A DNA stretch of 64,000 nt from Mesorhizobium japonicum MAFF 303099 (GCF_000009625.1 NC_002678.2:6972072-7036071); one strand, 5' to 3'; shown: positions 1 through 8,126, counted from the stretch's first letter. The notes: generated by a model not told the origin, from the letters alone. Numbers and translations are program-made.

Positions 1-608
<608 letters not shown>

Positions 609-634
609 TCTCAACGGACTTCACGAGGACTATC

Positions 635-1087
635 ATGCTCAAAGGCATCAATCCGCTGCTCAATGCCGACGTGCTCCAGGCATTGCGGGCGATGGGCCAT
701 GGCGATGACCTGATCATCGCCGACACCAACTTCCCCTCCGATTCGGTGGCGCGTCAGACGGCGCTCGGCCGACTGCTGCGCATCGATGCGTCAGCCGCGG
801 AGGTGGTCAAGGCGGTGCTGTCGCTTTATCCGCTGGATACGTTCGTCGACGACGCGGCCGCGCGCATGGAAATCGTCGGTAAGCCGGACGAGATTCCGTC
901 CGTGCAGAAGGAAGTGCAAAAGGAAATCGACGCGGCCGAAGGCAAGTCGTGGCCGATGCTGCCGGTCGAGCGCTACGCCTTCTACGAGCGTGCCAAACAG
1001 GCCTATTGCGTCATCCAGACCGGCGAACGCCGTTTTTACGGCTGCTTTGCCTTCCGGAAGGGCGTCATACCGCCGGATGCGGAGTAG
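635..1087 (+). CDS. RbsD/FucU family sugar mutarotase
   Basis: A 150-residue cytoplasmic protein of the RbsD/FucU fold, which interconverts anomers or ring forms of sugars such as fucose or ribose so that kinases and isomerases receive the right form. The N-terminus (MLKGINPLLNADVLQALRAM), the GHGDDLIIADTNFP segment with its catalytic-type His and Asp, and the C-terminal YAFYERAKQAYCVIQTGERR are family hallmarks. Length fits FucU (about 140-150). The start follows a GAGG ribosome site. It lies between the ABC ATPase and ribokinase genes, so it probably serves the same sugar pathway. FucU is favoured over RbsD by length and the conserved YxxxxKA region. Confidence 0.9.
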   Translation: MLKGINPLLNADVLQALRAMGHGDDLIIADTNFPSDSVARQTALGRLLRIDASAAEVVKAVLSLYPLDTFVDDAAARMEIVGKPDEIPSVQKEVQKEIDAAEGKSWPMLPVERYAFYERAKQAYCVIQTGERRFYGCFAFRKGVIPPDAE

Positions 1088-1091
1088 GGAT

Positions 1092-2021
1092 ATGGCAGCC
1101 GGAAAGCCTGTCGTCATATTGGGCGTCTTCGTCGCCGATACCGCCTATCGCGCCGATCGCCAGCCGCGCATGGGCGAGACGATCCTCGGCAATTCGTTCA
1201 AGCTGGGCCCGGGTGGCAAGGGGTCGAACCAGGCCGTGGCCGCCGGCAAGCTCGGCGCCGACACCACTTTCCTGACCCGCCTTGGAGTCGATGCGTTCGC
1301 CGACATGGCCAAGCGGACATGGCAGGATGCCGGCGTGAAAAGCGCCGTCATCGACACGCCGGACAGCTATACGGGCGCCGCCTACATCTTCGTCGAGGAG
1401 GGCAGCGGCAACAACGCCATCATCGTCAGCCCGGGTGCGGCCATGCTGATCTCGCCGACCGATATCGAGGCCAATGCCGCCCTGATTCGTGGTGCCGGCG
1501 TCTTCGTAACCCAGCTCGAACAGCCGATCGATGCTGCGATGCGGGCGCTGGAGATCGCGCGCGGGGCAGGGGTGACGACCATCCTCAACCCTGCCCCCGC
1601 GGCAAAGCTGCCCGACCGCGTCTACACGCTCTGCGACTATCTCACGCCAAACGAGACCGAGACGGAGGAATTGACCGGACTGAAGGTCTCTTCGGTCGAT
1701 GAGGCGCGCACCGCCTCCGGCAAGCTGCTCGAAAAGGGCGTCGGCACCGTCATCGTCACACTCGGCGACAAGGGCGCGCTGCTGCACTCGAAGGGACGCT
1801 CCGAGCATGTCCCCGCTATCAGCGCGGGGCCGGTGGTTGAAACCACTGGCGCGGGCGACGCCTTCAACGGCGGCTTCGCGGCAGCCCTATCGCGAGGCGT
1901 GGAGCCGCTGCAGGCGGTGCGCTTCGCATGCGCCGTCGCCGGCATTTCGGTGACGCGACCCGGCACCGCGCCGTCGATGCCGACGCTGCAAGAGGTCGAG
2001 GCACTGCTGGCGAAGGGTTGA
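1092..2021 (+). CDS. rbsK: ribokinase (PfkB family carbohydrate kinase)
   Basis: A 309-residue PfkB-family kinase that phosphorylates ribose or a related sugar with ATP in the cytoplasm. It shows the N-terminal substrate motif GPGGKGSNQAVAAGKLGAD, the NPAPA and TPNETE motifs typical of ribokinases, and the C-terminal anion-hole and catalytic signature TTGAGDAFNGGFAAAL with the base Asp in GAGD. The ATG start four bases after the mutarotase stop gives the normal family length; the longer upstream open frame is not needed. It ends the sugar operon. The exact sugar is inferred from neighbours and remains uncertain. Confidence 0.92.
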   Translation: MAAGKPVVILGVFVADTAYRADRQPRMGETILGNSFKLGPGGKGSNQAVAAGKLGADTTFLTRLGVDAFADMAKRTWQDAGVKSAVIDTPDSYTGAAYIFVEEGSGNNAIIVSPGAAMLISPTDIEANAALIRGAGVFVTQLEQPIDAAMRALEIARGAGVTTILNPAPAAKLPDRVYTLCDYLTPNETETEELTGLKVSSVDEARTASGKLLEKGVGTVIVTLGDKGALLHSKGRSEHVPAISAGPVVETTGAGDAFNGGFAAALSRGVEPLQAVRFACAVAGISVTRPGTAPSMPTLQEVEALLAKG

Positions 2022-2059
2022 GGCACGCGGGGCAGCCGGGCCATAAGGCTGTCCAATCC

Positions 2060-2162
2060 CAGGGCAATCCCATGAAAAGTGCGTAGCGCTTTCCGTTGGG
2101 AATTGGGCCAAAACAAAGAGTTAGGGCAGCTCGCCGTTTCCGTAAAACGGCAAACTGCCCTG
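2060..2162. repeat. dispersed intergenic repeat, copy 1
   Basis: About 100 bp that matches, in inverted orientation, the element at 56849-56950. Shared blocks include AACAAAGAGTTAG and the small inverted repeat CCGTTTCCGTAAAACGG. The copies are roughly 80 percent alike by eye. It sits between the ribokinase stop and the converging secreted-protein gene. Two copies between gene ends suggest a dispersed intergenic family of the genome. Confidence 0.6.
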
Positions 2163-2186
2163 GATGTCCATCCATAGCCCGATCAG

Positions 2187-2702
2187 CTATCGCCTGACGT
2201 AGCAGCGCTTTTCGCGACCGGGAGCGGGATCGCCGAACGTATCATTGTCGCATTGGACGCCGTTGCGGAACACGTCCTGCGTGAATTGGCCGCGTGCCCC
2301 GTACCTGACCACCTTGCGGCCGTAGAAATCGCAGTAATCGCCTTCATCGGCACAGGCTGCCCATCTCTCGCGGCGGGGTTCGTCGTAATTGTCATCCGAC
2401 TGGTCCTGGCCGCGCATGACGATGAAACACGACTTTGGGATGCCCGGCGCCGGATCGCCAAAAACGCGATTTGAACAAGGCACCGCGTCTCGCTCGAAAT
2501 AGCGCGAGGTCGTGCGGCCCCGGGCGCCGTAGACCACTTCGGCGGGATACGGCAGACGGCAGAGCCCGCCCTCGCGCGCGCATGGCTGCAACCGGTCGGC
2601 CGACGCGGTCGCCGGGAAAAGGGCGGTGGCGACCGTCGTCGCGCCGCCCAGGTACATGAGCGTGAATAATGTGCGCATAGAAATGTTTGGTGCGTTTGAC
2701 AC
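2187..2702 (-). CDS. secreted cysteine-rich protein with two tandem repeats
   Basis: A 171-residue protein with an N-terminal signal peptide (hydrophobic core about residues 10-28, cleavage near ATASA). The mature part has two similar units of about 60 residues. Each has a CA-x-EG-x-x-C start, a V-x-YGARG block and a FGDPAPG-x-x-K-x-C end, with four cysteines per unit that probably form disulfides outside the cytoplasm. The GTG start at 2702 is chosen because GGAGG lies seven bases upstream; an internal ATG at 2678 has no such site. The function is not recognised. The neighbours give no operon context. Confidence 0.75.
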   Translation of the reverse strand: MSNAPNISMRTLFTLMYLGGATTVATALFPATASADRLQPCAREGGLCRLPYPAEVVYGARGRTTSRYFERDAVPCSNRVFGDPAPGIPKSCFIVMRGQDQSDDNYDEPRRERWAACADEGDYCDFYGRKVVRYGARGQFTQDVFRNGVQCDNDTFGDPAPGREKRCYVRR

Positions 2703-3091
2703 GATAAGTCCTCCATGCCGTTCAGGCAGCCTACTAATGCAACTCCGCTACCTGCGAAATGAATCCAGCGCTTTGTGGGCAAATCCGCAAGTGGGATTCG
2801 CAAGGTCAAACGCGGCTCAAGCCCGAGTCGTTCCAGGAACTGCTTTTCAGCCTATTGGAGTGGCGTCGCGTTTGCCAGATTGCCGCGCGGGCGTGGCTGA
2901 ATTTTAAAGCCGGCTGCGAAACAGGCGGCCGCGAACGATTCGCGCGGCGGCGAATGATCATCGACCGCCAGGCTGCAAAGCCGGCGATCGGATGCAAAAG
3001 CCCGCGCCTTGGCACTTCATTTCTTGAAAGTGGATTCTGACAATTCATGTCGGCATTTCCCTGTGCCAAGGATTGCGATCCTTGAGGGAAA
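2703..3091. other. intergenic region without a recognised gene
   Basis: About 390 bp between the secreted-protein gene start and tRNA-Asp. It should hold the promoter of the minus-strand secreted-protein gene next to 2703. The open frames across it are short and unlike host coding sequence. I see no clear repeat or RNA gene in it. Confidence 0.5.
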
Positions 3092-3168
3092 TGGCGCGAG
3101 TGACGGGGCTCGAACCCGCGACCTCCGGCGTGACAGGCCGGCACTCTAACCAACTGAGCTACACCCGC
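3092..3168 (-). tRNA. tRNA-Asp (anticodon GTC)
   Basis: A 77-nt cloverleaf on the minus strand. The 7-bp acceptor stem GCGGGTG/CACTCGC (with one G-T pair), D-arm AGCTCAGTTGGTTAGAGT, anticodon stem-loop CCGGC-CTGTCAC-GCCGG with GTC, and T-arm with GGTTCGAGCC are all present. The 3' CCA is encoded (revcomp of 3092-3094). Confidence 0.96.
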
Positions 3169-3385
3169 GCATTGACGAGCACGTGTCAGCCGTGTTCGTC
3201 GTTGGGGCGCTGGATAAGGGGTTCGCCACCGGGTGTCAAGCGCACCAAACCATCATAACAACAAACTGGAGAAGGTTTTTTGACAGCCGGCGTTTTGTTC
3301 GCAAATCGGGCCTGCGGACAGGGCGCCACCTGTTCATTTGGCCTTGCGAAGCCGGTCCCGACCGCTTAAAGGTCCGCGCCGGAGC

Positions 3386-3461
<76 letters not shown>

Positions 3462-3518
3462 CTTTTTACCAATGAATTCAAAGGCGTCTGCTGGTCCCCT
3501 GAGGCGGGCTTTGCGCGT

Positions 3519-3539
3519 TGCGCCCAGCTATGCGCCCAG
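3519..3539 (+). other. candidate integrase arm-type sites, left
   Basis: Two direct copies of TGCGCCCAG (3519-3527 and 3531-3539), 12 bp apart, lie between attL and the integrase stop. The same GCGCCCAG word recurs as a spaced pair inside the right end (48540-48558). This matches the layout of arm sites bound by the N-terminal domain of tyrosine integrases. The assignment is inference. Confidence 0.45.
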
Positions 3540-3559
3540 AAACGACCGTTTTGGAGTGT

Positions 3560-4639
3560 CTAATAGGCATCTGCGGCGGCCTGCTGGAAGTCGGGATGAT
3601 GGTGACCGTAGGTCGATTCCATCTGTTTTACCGTCATGCCGAGCGAGCCCGCGGCATCCCAGATCGGCACGCGGCGTTGCATCAACCAGGTGGCGCGGGT
3701 GTGGCGCAGGATGTGCGGCGTGACCTCCTCGCCGAGCTTGGCCTCGACGCGCGCGGCGTCGAAGGATTTGCGCATCAGGCCGATGGGCTCGCCGCCCTTG
3801 GCATGGATCACCGGACCCTTGCCGCCGTCCTTCAGCTTCCACCGCTTCAGGTGCGCGATCGCGCGCCGCGGCAGGCGCATCGGCGGCCGGCGCTTCGTCG
3901 TCTCACGCACGCGCTCGCCGCGACGGTAGAGCACGCCGGCGTCGAGGTCGGGCCAGCCGCCGGCCGGGCCACGGTTCCAGTTGAGGTCGAGGATGGCGGC
4001 GTGCCGCGTGCCGGTATAGAGGCCGATGATGATGAAGCGCGGCAGGCATTCGTAAGTCTTCGGCCTGGCGCGGCGCAGTCGCAAGGCGGCCCGGAGCAGC
4101 TTGGCGGCTTCCTGGCGCGTCAACCAGCGCTCGCGCGCCACTGGCTTGGCCGGCAGATCGAAATACGGGCGGAAGTTCAGTCGCTTCTCTTTGCAGAAGA
4201 GATAGACAGCGGCGCGCATGTCCTCGAGCTCGCGTCGCGCCGCCGCCGGGCGCTTGCGGCTGGCCGCATATTCGCGGCAGGTTTCGCCGTCGATGGCGGA
4301 TAGCGGCTTGTCGCCCCAGAAGGCGGTCAGGAAGGCGATGCGGCCTTCCAGCGGCTCCGTGTCCGCTTCATCATCGCCATTGTCGGACGGGGCCTGCTTG
4401 GCTGCGAGGTAGTAGTCTAGCGCTGTTGCGCACGAGATGTGATCGGGACCACGTTCGACGGCGACGGGCTTTTGCTTTTTTTGCCCGATGTATTCCGCGA
4501 GCTTTTCCGCCGCGATTTCAGTTTCGCCAACAAGGCATCCCGTTCGCTTGTAAACGGCCCCGTCCCGGATGACGAGCCGCTGGACGCCGTCCCGGTCGAG
4601 CCGGGGGACGAGGCGGGGAGGGCTTTTCCGACGCGGCAT
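3560..4639 (-). CDS. int: phage tyrosine-recombinase integrase
   Basis: A 359-residue tyrosine recombinase that should integrate and excise the phage at tRNA-Val. It has an N-terminal arm-binding region, a core-binding helical domain (about residues 65-165) and a catalytic domain with Arg212 in YTGTRHAAIL, His309 and Arg312 in HILRHTRATW, and Tyr344 in ESTYGHHHPD. The gene ends about 100 bp from attL, the usual position. Its first 223 bases overlap the excisionase-like gene in another frame. The start MPRRKSPPRLVPR is kept because the PPRL-x-x-R and DGAVYKRTG block resembles the N-terminus of related alphaproteobacterial phage integrases. Confidence 0.95.
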   Translation of the reverse strand: MPRRKSPPRLVPRLDRDGVQRLVIRDGAVYKRTGCLVGETEIAAEKLAEYIGQKKQKPVAVERGPDHISCATALDYYLAAKQAPSDNGDDEADTEPLEGRIAFLTAFWGDKPLSAIDGETCREYAASRKRPAAARRELEDMRAAVYLFCKEKRLNFRPYFDLPAKPVARERWLTRQEAAKLLRAALRLRRARPKTYECLPRFIIIGLYTGTRHAAILDLNWNRGPAGGWPDLDAGVLYRRGERVRETTKRRPPMRLPRRAIAHLKRWKLKDGGKGPVIHAKGGEPIGLMRKSFDAARVEAKLGEEVTPHILRHTRATWLMQRRVPIWDAAGSLGMTVKQMESTYGHHHPDFQQAAADAY

Positions 4640-4833
4640 TTTAGGCGCATTTCCCTGATGGCAGACGGCGTGACGAAATCCTTGTTGGCAATCTGTTCGA
4701 TTGTCAAATTGCCCTTGCGCGCCTCGGCCCGCAGCGCCTTCGGCGTCAATCGGCCCCCGAAGAATCGGTCGCAGGCCTCCTGGAGGCGAATCGGCGTGTC
4801 GTCTTCCATCAATGACGCCGCCCGGTCAGCCAT
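4417..4833 (-). CDS. excisionase-like DNA-binding protein
   Basis: A 138-residue protein upstream of and overlapping the integrase gene. Residues about 15-65 (IRLQEACDRFFGGRLTPKAL, then FVTPSAIREM) resemble a MerR/AlpA-like winged-helix excisionase domain. The C-terminal half is Ser-, Lys- and Arg-rich and is encoded within the overlap with integrase. The gene starts with a TGATG overlap on the preceding small gene, so it is translationally coupled. An excisionase role is inferred from position and the N-terminal fold. The basic tail may bind DNA nonspecifically. Confidence 0.65.
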   Translation of the reverse strand: MADRAASLMEDDTPIRLQEACDRFFGGRLTPKALRAEARKGNLTIEQIANKDFVTPSAIREMRLKCRVGKALPASSPGSTGTASSGSSSGTGPFTSERDALLAKLKSRRKSSRNTSGKKSKSPSPSNVVPITSRAQQR

Positions 4834-5057
4834 CAGTGCAGTCCCACATAAAGCAGCCCGGCGCCAATCACGGCGACGGCAAGGATCAGGCCGTTTAGGA
4901 TTCGGCGCGCCATCGGCGATTCCGCCGGCGCGAGGTCAATGCAGTCGTCGCCACACAGGCAGTCGGGCCAGCGCTTGCAGATGAGCTGCGTCCTTCCGCC
5001 CGGCGGGACTGTCATCCGCTCCAGACTGCGCGGCACTTGGTCGAGACGCGCGGTCAT
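4833..5057 (-). CDS. small membrane protein, unknown
   Basis: 74 residues with a cysteine cluster in the middle (CKRWPDCLCGDDC) and a C-terminal transmembrane helix (GLILAVAVIGAGLLYVGL). The ATG at 5057 overlaps the stop of the upstream gene as ATGA, and its own stop overlaps the excisionase start as TGATG. It is part of the leftward early operon. No function is recognised. Confidence 0.6.
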   Translation of the reverse strand: MTARLDQVPRSLERMTVPPGGRTQLICKRWPDCLCGDDCIDLAPAESPMARRILNGLILAVAVIGAGLLYVGLH

Positions 5058-5296
5058 GACGGCAGCACCCAGCCGAGCAGGGCGAAGGGCAGCGCGAACA
5101 TCACCACGCAAGCGAAGGTGAGCCCGGCCGGACCGTCACCGCCGACAGCGGCGATGATGAGGGAAGGGTTGGCCGCGCGGCGAAGGTCGGCCAGGATTTC
5201 GGACGGCTTGCGGCCGGCGAGGATCTGGCGCGACACCCATGCCTCGGCCTTGCGCGACTTCGCGGCCTCGGCGATCAGGCTTTCGGCGACATTCAT
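5054..5296 (-). CDS. small membrane protein, unknown
   Basis: 80 residues. The N-terminal half is helical and charged (ESLIAEAAKSRKAEAWVSRQ, GRKPSEILADLRR). The C-terminal half has a hydrophobic segment (LTFACVVMFALPFALLGWVL) that probably spans the membrane. It lies five bases after the stop of the next upstream leftward gene and couples to the following gene by ATGA. It is probably an accessory early phage protein. No family is recognised. Confidence 0.6.
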   Translation of the reverse strand: MNVAESLIAEAAKSRKAEAWVSRQILAGRKPSEILADLRRAANPSLIIAAVGGDGPAGLTFACVVMFALPFALLGWVLPS

Positions 5297-5301
5297 AGCC
5301 G

Positions 5302-5532
5302 TCAGCCCTGATTATGAAGGGCGCGCGACTTGGCGAGGTCGGCGGCCTCGGGGCCGTGTTCCTCGATCTGTGCACGCGTGAAGTTGGAATGCTCGGCCAG
5401 GCTGTCGGCGGTAACCGCCGTGCCGTTCATGCCCATCTCCAGCATCTTATCGGCCATGCGCTCGACGATGCTCTGGGCGGTGATGACGGCAGCTGGAAGG
5501 GCCGGCGCCTGGCGTGGCTGTGTGGTGATCAT
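5302..5532 (-). CDS. small phage protein of the leftward operon, unknown
   Basis: 76 residues, first gene of the leftward operon. The start at 5532 (MITTQPRQAP) is chosen because GGAGG lies eight bases upstream; an in-frame ATG at 5547 would overlap that site. The C-terminal half (AVTADSLAEHSNFTRAQIEE) looks like a helical DNA-binding or adaptor segment. The operator-like dyad at 5581-5612 lies about 50 bp upstream, so repressor control is likely. Confidence 0.6.
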   Translation of the reverse strand: MITTQPRQAPALPAAVITAQSIVERMADKMLEMGMNGTAVTADSLAEHSNFTRAQIEEHGPEAADLAKSRALHNQG

Positions 5533-5580
5533 TGCGTTTGCCTCCATGCGGGATTGCGAATAGCGACGAACATCACACAT

Positions 5581-5612
5581 CAACACGAAACATGTCAACA
5601 TGTATCGTGTTG
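5581..5612. promoter_or_regulatory. operator-like dyad before the leftward int/xis operon
   Basis: A 32-bp near-palindrome with perfect outer arms CAACACGA/TCGTGTTG and inner ACATGT repeats. On the minus strand it contains TTGACA, a consensus -35 element directed at the leftward operon. The same half-site CAACACGA and a TTGACA occur in the repressor/Cro intergenic region, so both are probably bound by the phage repressor. Confidence 0.6.
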
Positions 5613-5737
5613 GTTTTGGGCCTCATCATCGGATCGGAGACGCGATCCGAATCAATTTTGCCCCAATTTGTTCTTGCTGTGTTCTCACAAGTGAGTCATG
5701 CTGCCGCGCATAAAAAGACGGCAGGGAGCCATCAAAA

Positions 5738-6145
5738 ATGAGTGCTGAGTATGCCGGTTCTCCGGTTGGGAACGTGCGCGCATCCAATGACAATCCCGAC
5801 GCGTCGCGGCTGATAATCGAGCTGGCAAGCGTCTACGTCGCCTGCGACGACTGCGGTCATTCTCGGATTTTGCGGCTATCCAATCTGGTCAAGGCAAACG
5901 AACTTGGCGCCCACACTTATCGTGCACTCTGCCGCCATCTGAGCTGCAGCGAGTGCCCGCGCAAGCCGCCGAGATCGCGCAACTTGACCATCCGGCCAAC
6001 GTGGGTCGAGGAGACTAAAGGCTCGCCTGAAACACAATCTTATGAACTGAGAAAACCCGCTTTGTCGGGAAATCTAGCGTCTCGTTTTCGCCTTCGTCAG
6101 GGTTCAACTGACGCAGGCGTACCAGGCTATTCGACCGCGACATAA
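5738..6145 (+). CDS. small zinc-ribbon-like phage protein
   Basis: 135 residues with two cysteine pairs: CDDCGHSRIL near residue 36 and CRHLSCSEC near residue 67. These suggest a zinc ribbon. The ATG follows a GGCAGGGAG ribosome site. The last 130 bases converge on and overlap the repressor gene, so the C-terminal 40 residues are less certain. It is transcribed opposite to its neighbours between the left operon and the repressor. The function is unknown. Confidence 0.55.
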   Translation: MSAEYAGSPVGNVRASNDNPDASRLIIELASVYVACDDCGHSRILRLSNLVKANELGAHTYRALCRHLSCSECPRKPPRSRNLTIRPTWVEETKGSPETQSYELRKPALSGNLASRFRLRQGSTDAGVPGYSTAT

Positions 6146-6719
6146 ACTGCTTGATATAGCTGTCTCGAGTATCATCGTCATCGTCCCCAACCACTTGAAC
6201 AACAACGAAATCCCCGGATCGTACAGGTTCGTGGGGGTTGATCCATATCGTCTCGCCGGCGAAATAGCGGGGTTCCATCGACGTGCCGTACACGCGAACC
6301 GCATAGGCGCCTTCGACGTTTTCAAGCATGGGCGGGCAAAAGACGCGGCCTGCTTCCTGGCCGTTCAGCACAAACCTTCCGTTCGGTCCGCCGACCGACT
6401 GCCCCAACACCGGAATGGTGCCAACTTGGGGGAATTGTTCGTATCGAGGCGGGAAACTGGCGTTCGGCTTCGGCAGTGATTCCCTCTCGGGGATGGGCAG
6501 GCGCTCTACGGTTGCGGTTGCCCCTGTTAGAAGATGCGCGGCGGACGTGCCGAAACGTCGAGCGTACCGCTCCGCCTCAACCGGGCCGAATTCGTTCTGC
6601 CCATTCTCATGGGCGCGGAAGGTTGAGGCCGAAATGCCCAGTGCCGCCGCGGCCTTGGCCGCAGAGCTGTACCCAGCTTTTTCTCTGGCTGCACGCAGCC
6701 GATCACCCATCGTGTTCAT
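6015..6719 (-). CDS. phage repressor, XRE HTH plus S24 peptidase domain
   Basis: A 234-residue CI-like repressor that maintains lysogeny. The N-terminus carries an XRE helix-turn-helix (MGDRLRAAREKAGYSSAAKA, then LGISASTFRAHENG). The C-terminus is a LexA/S24 domain with the nucleophile Ser in VYGTSMEPRYFAGE and the general base Lys in YIKQFM, so it should self-cleave on RecA activation. The ATG at 6719 is chosen because the upstream in-frame ATG (6755) would sit inside the operator; ATG at 6710 is also possible. It is divergent from the Cro-like gene. Confidence 0.9.
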   Translation of the reverse strand: MNTMGDRLRAAREKAGYSSAAKAAAALGISASTFRAHENGQNEFGPVEAERYARRFGTSAAHLLTGATATVERLPIPERESLPKPNASFPPRYEQFPQVGTIPVLGQSVGGPNGRFVLNGQEAGRVFCPPMLENVEGAYAVRVYGTSMEPRYFAGETIWINPHEPVRSGDFVVVQVVGDDDDDTRDSYIKQFMSRSNSLVRLRQLNPDEGENETLDFPTKRVFSVHKIVFQASL

Positions 6720-6742
6720 GGGCGGGAGAATTGCAAATGTCT

Positions 6743-6786
6743 CAACACTAATCATGTTGACACGTCAACACGAATGATGTTGTATC
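6743..6786. promoter_or_regulatory. repressor/Cro divergent operator and rightward promoter
   Basis: The divergent region holds CAACACTA (6743-6750), the dyad TGTTGAC-AC-GTCAACA (6755-6770) and CAACACGA (6766-6773), half-sites shared with 5581-5612. TTGACA at 6757-6762, 17 bp, then TTGTAT at 6780-6785 reads as a rightward promoter. Its predicted start point lies only one or two bases before the Cro-like ATG at 6794. Confidence 0.6.
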
Positions 6787-6793
6787 CGCGACC

Positions 6794-7018
6794 ATGCAAA
6801 CGGTGCACGACATCTTCGAAGCGTTGGGTGGGACGGGCGCGGTGGCGAAAGTCATCGGCGCCAAACATTCCGCCGCATCCGAGATGCGCCGACGCCAATC
6901 TATCCCCGTCAAGTATTGGCCGGCACTCATCGCGAAGGCGTCGGAAGAGCGTGTTGCGATCGATAGTGATGTCTTGGTGCGCGTCCATGTCTCGGCGGAA
7001 GAGGGGCGCGCTGCATGA
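6794..7018 (+). CDS. Cro-like small HTH protein (carph-isopro type)
   Basis: 74 residues, divergent from the repressor. MQTVHDIFEALGGTGAVAKV and IPVKYWPALIAKA match the compact Cro/YdaS-like helix-turn-helix of phage proteins annotated as carph-isopro domain. It likely competes with the repressor at the shared operator and commits the phage to lytic growth. No Shine-Dalgarno sequence precedes the ATG and the predicted transcript would be nearly leaderless. It overlaps the next gene by ATGA. Confidence 0.75.
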   Translation: MQTVHDIFEALGGTGAVAKVIGAKHSAASEMRRRQSIPVKYWPALIAKASEERVAIDSDVLVRVHVSAEEGRAA

Positions 7019-7515
7019 TCAAGACGCGCCTCGCTTGCCCTTGCCTCGCCGATCGTGGCGCCCGCCTTGCTGGCGTTGGTTTCACCGACCGCCTCGCGCC
7101 GCGCCGGGTCGGCGCCGCTGATTATGAATTCCCCGCTGCGCCGGTTCCCCAAGAGCCTGACCGCGCAGTTGCTGCCGCCGAGGCTTCGGACCTCCAAGCC
7201 TCGGCGGCTTTTTCTCTCCTCGCCGATTCCTGCCCGGTTCTCGAACCCATCGGTCAGGACAGCGCGCCGGCAGTTGTTGCCTCTTCGGCCGGTGCGCTCT
7301 CGCTGCCCGACCATGTGATGGTTCTGGTGCGCGCGGTCGCGGCCTATGAGCGCTGCACGAATGAACGTGCCGTTGCGCTGGCGCTGACCGAATACGCCAC
7401 CGCGATCGGGGCAGGGGTGCTGGCCCGTGCTGTCGCCGATCTTGGCGACGAACTGGCCGAAGTGCCCGCGCACGCGCGCCTGGCGGCAAACCGATTCCGG
7501 AGCGGCGGACCATGA
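7015..7515 (+). CDS. early phage protein, unknown
   Basis: 166 residues, coupled to the Cro-like gene by ATGA. The N-terminal 90 residues are Ala/Pro-rich and low in structure. The C-terminal part (SLPDHVMVLVRAVAAYERCT, then ALALTEYATAIGAGVLARAV) is helical. No family is recognised. Its position suggests an early regulatory or replication-accessory role. Confidence 0.5.
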   Translation: MIKTRLACPCLADRGARLAGVGFTDRLAPRRVGAADYEFPAAPVPQEPDRAVAAAEASDLQASAAFSLLADSCPVLEPIGQDSAPAVVASSAGALSLPDHVMVLVRAVAAYERCTNERAVALALTEYATAIGAGVLARAVADLGDELAEVPAHARLAANRFRSGGP

Positions 7516-7572
7516 GTGCATCTGCTTGCGGGCCTCCATGACGTGACGCCCGCACACTGAATCCAAAAACCC

Positions 7573-7617
7573 TTTCCCGCCACGGGAAACGACGCCGGGA
7601 TTTCCCGGCGCGGGAAA
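7573..7617. promoter_or_regulatory. paired 17-bp palindromes upstream of the CII-like gene
   Basis: Two copies of TTTCCCG-NNN-CGGGAAA with perfect 7-bp arms lie at 7573-7589 and 7601-7617, centres 28 bp apart, in the 125-bp gap before the CII-like gene. They look like a two-site operator for a dimeric regulator. I saw no further copy of the full palindrome in the window. Confidence 0.55.
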
Positions 7618-7640
7618 CCTTTGCGTCTGAGGAGGCCACG

Positions 7641-8126
7641 ATGGTGCCGAATGCCAATGCCCGCCACTTCCTGATCAAGGCGAAGCAGCGCGACCTGATC
7701 GCCGCCGCCGGCGGGATAGAGCGCGCCGCCGCCGTCTGCTCCTACTCCAAGAGCGTCGTCGGCCGCTGGTACAATCCGGACAGCCCAGAACTCATGGAAC
7801 TGCCTGCGATCTTCGCGCTGGAGGAAGAGACGGGGCGCTTCGACCTTAGCGAGGCCATCGCTTCGGCGCGCGGGCGCCGCTTCGCCGAAGATGAGGCGAC
7901 GCCCGTCAACGGCAACGTGATGTCGGCGCATGCCGAGACGGTCGTGCGCATGGGCGAGCTGATGTCCGAAGGCGCGCTTGCCTTCGCCGACGGACTCCTC
8001 ACGCCGGCCGAAAGCCAGCGGATCGACCGCGCCTTGTCCAAGGTCGAGGCGGGCACCGCTGAATACCGCAAGATTCTCGCCGGCGCGCGCGCCAGCGGCG
8101 GGCTGAAGGTGGTGGGGGGCGAATAG
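7641..8126 (+). CDS. CII-like phage regulatory protein
   Basis: 161 residues. The N-terminal half (LIKAKQRDLIAAAGGIERAA, then CSYSKSVVGRWYNPDSPELM) has a helix-turn-helix pattern like the phage regulatory protein CII family, which sets expression of lysogeny genes. The C-terminal half is helical and may oligomerise. It is the first gene after the TTTCCCG palindromes. It overlaps the following GTG start by one base (TAGTG). The family call rests on pattern recognition. Confidence 0.65.
   Translation: MVPNANARHFLIKAKQRDLIAAAGGIERAAAVCSYSKSVVGRWYNPDSPELMELPAIFALEEETGRFDLSEAIASARGRRFAEDEATPVNGNVMSAHAETVVRMGELMSEGALAFADGLLTPAESQRIDRALSKVEAGTAEYRKILAGARASGGLKVVGGE

Noticed and set aside
2806..3258. 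Open frames across tRNA-Asp on both strands
   Set aside because: They are translations of the tRNA and flanks, of a type often miscalled as proteins; no ribosome site or family.
5738..7018. Toxin-antitoxin reading of the small genes around the repressor
   Set aside because: The S24 domain, divergent Cro-like gene and operators explain the region as the phage immunity switch.
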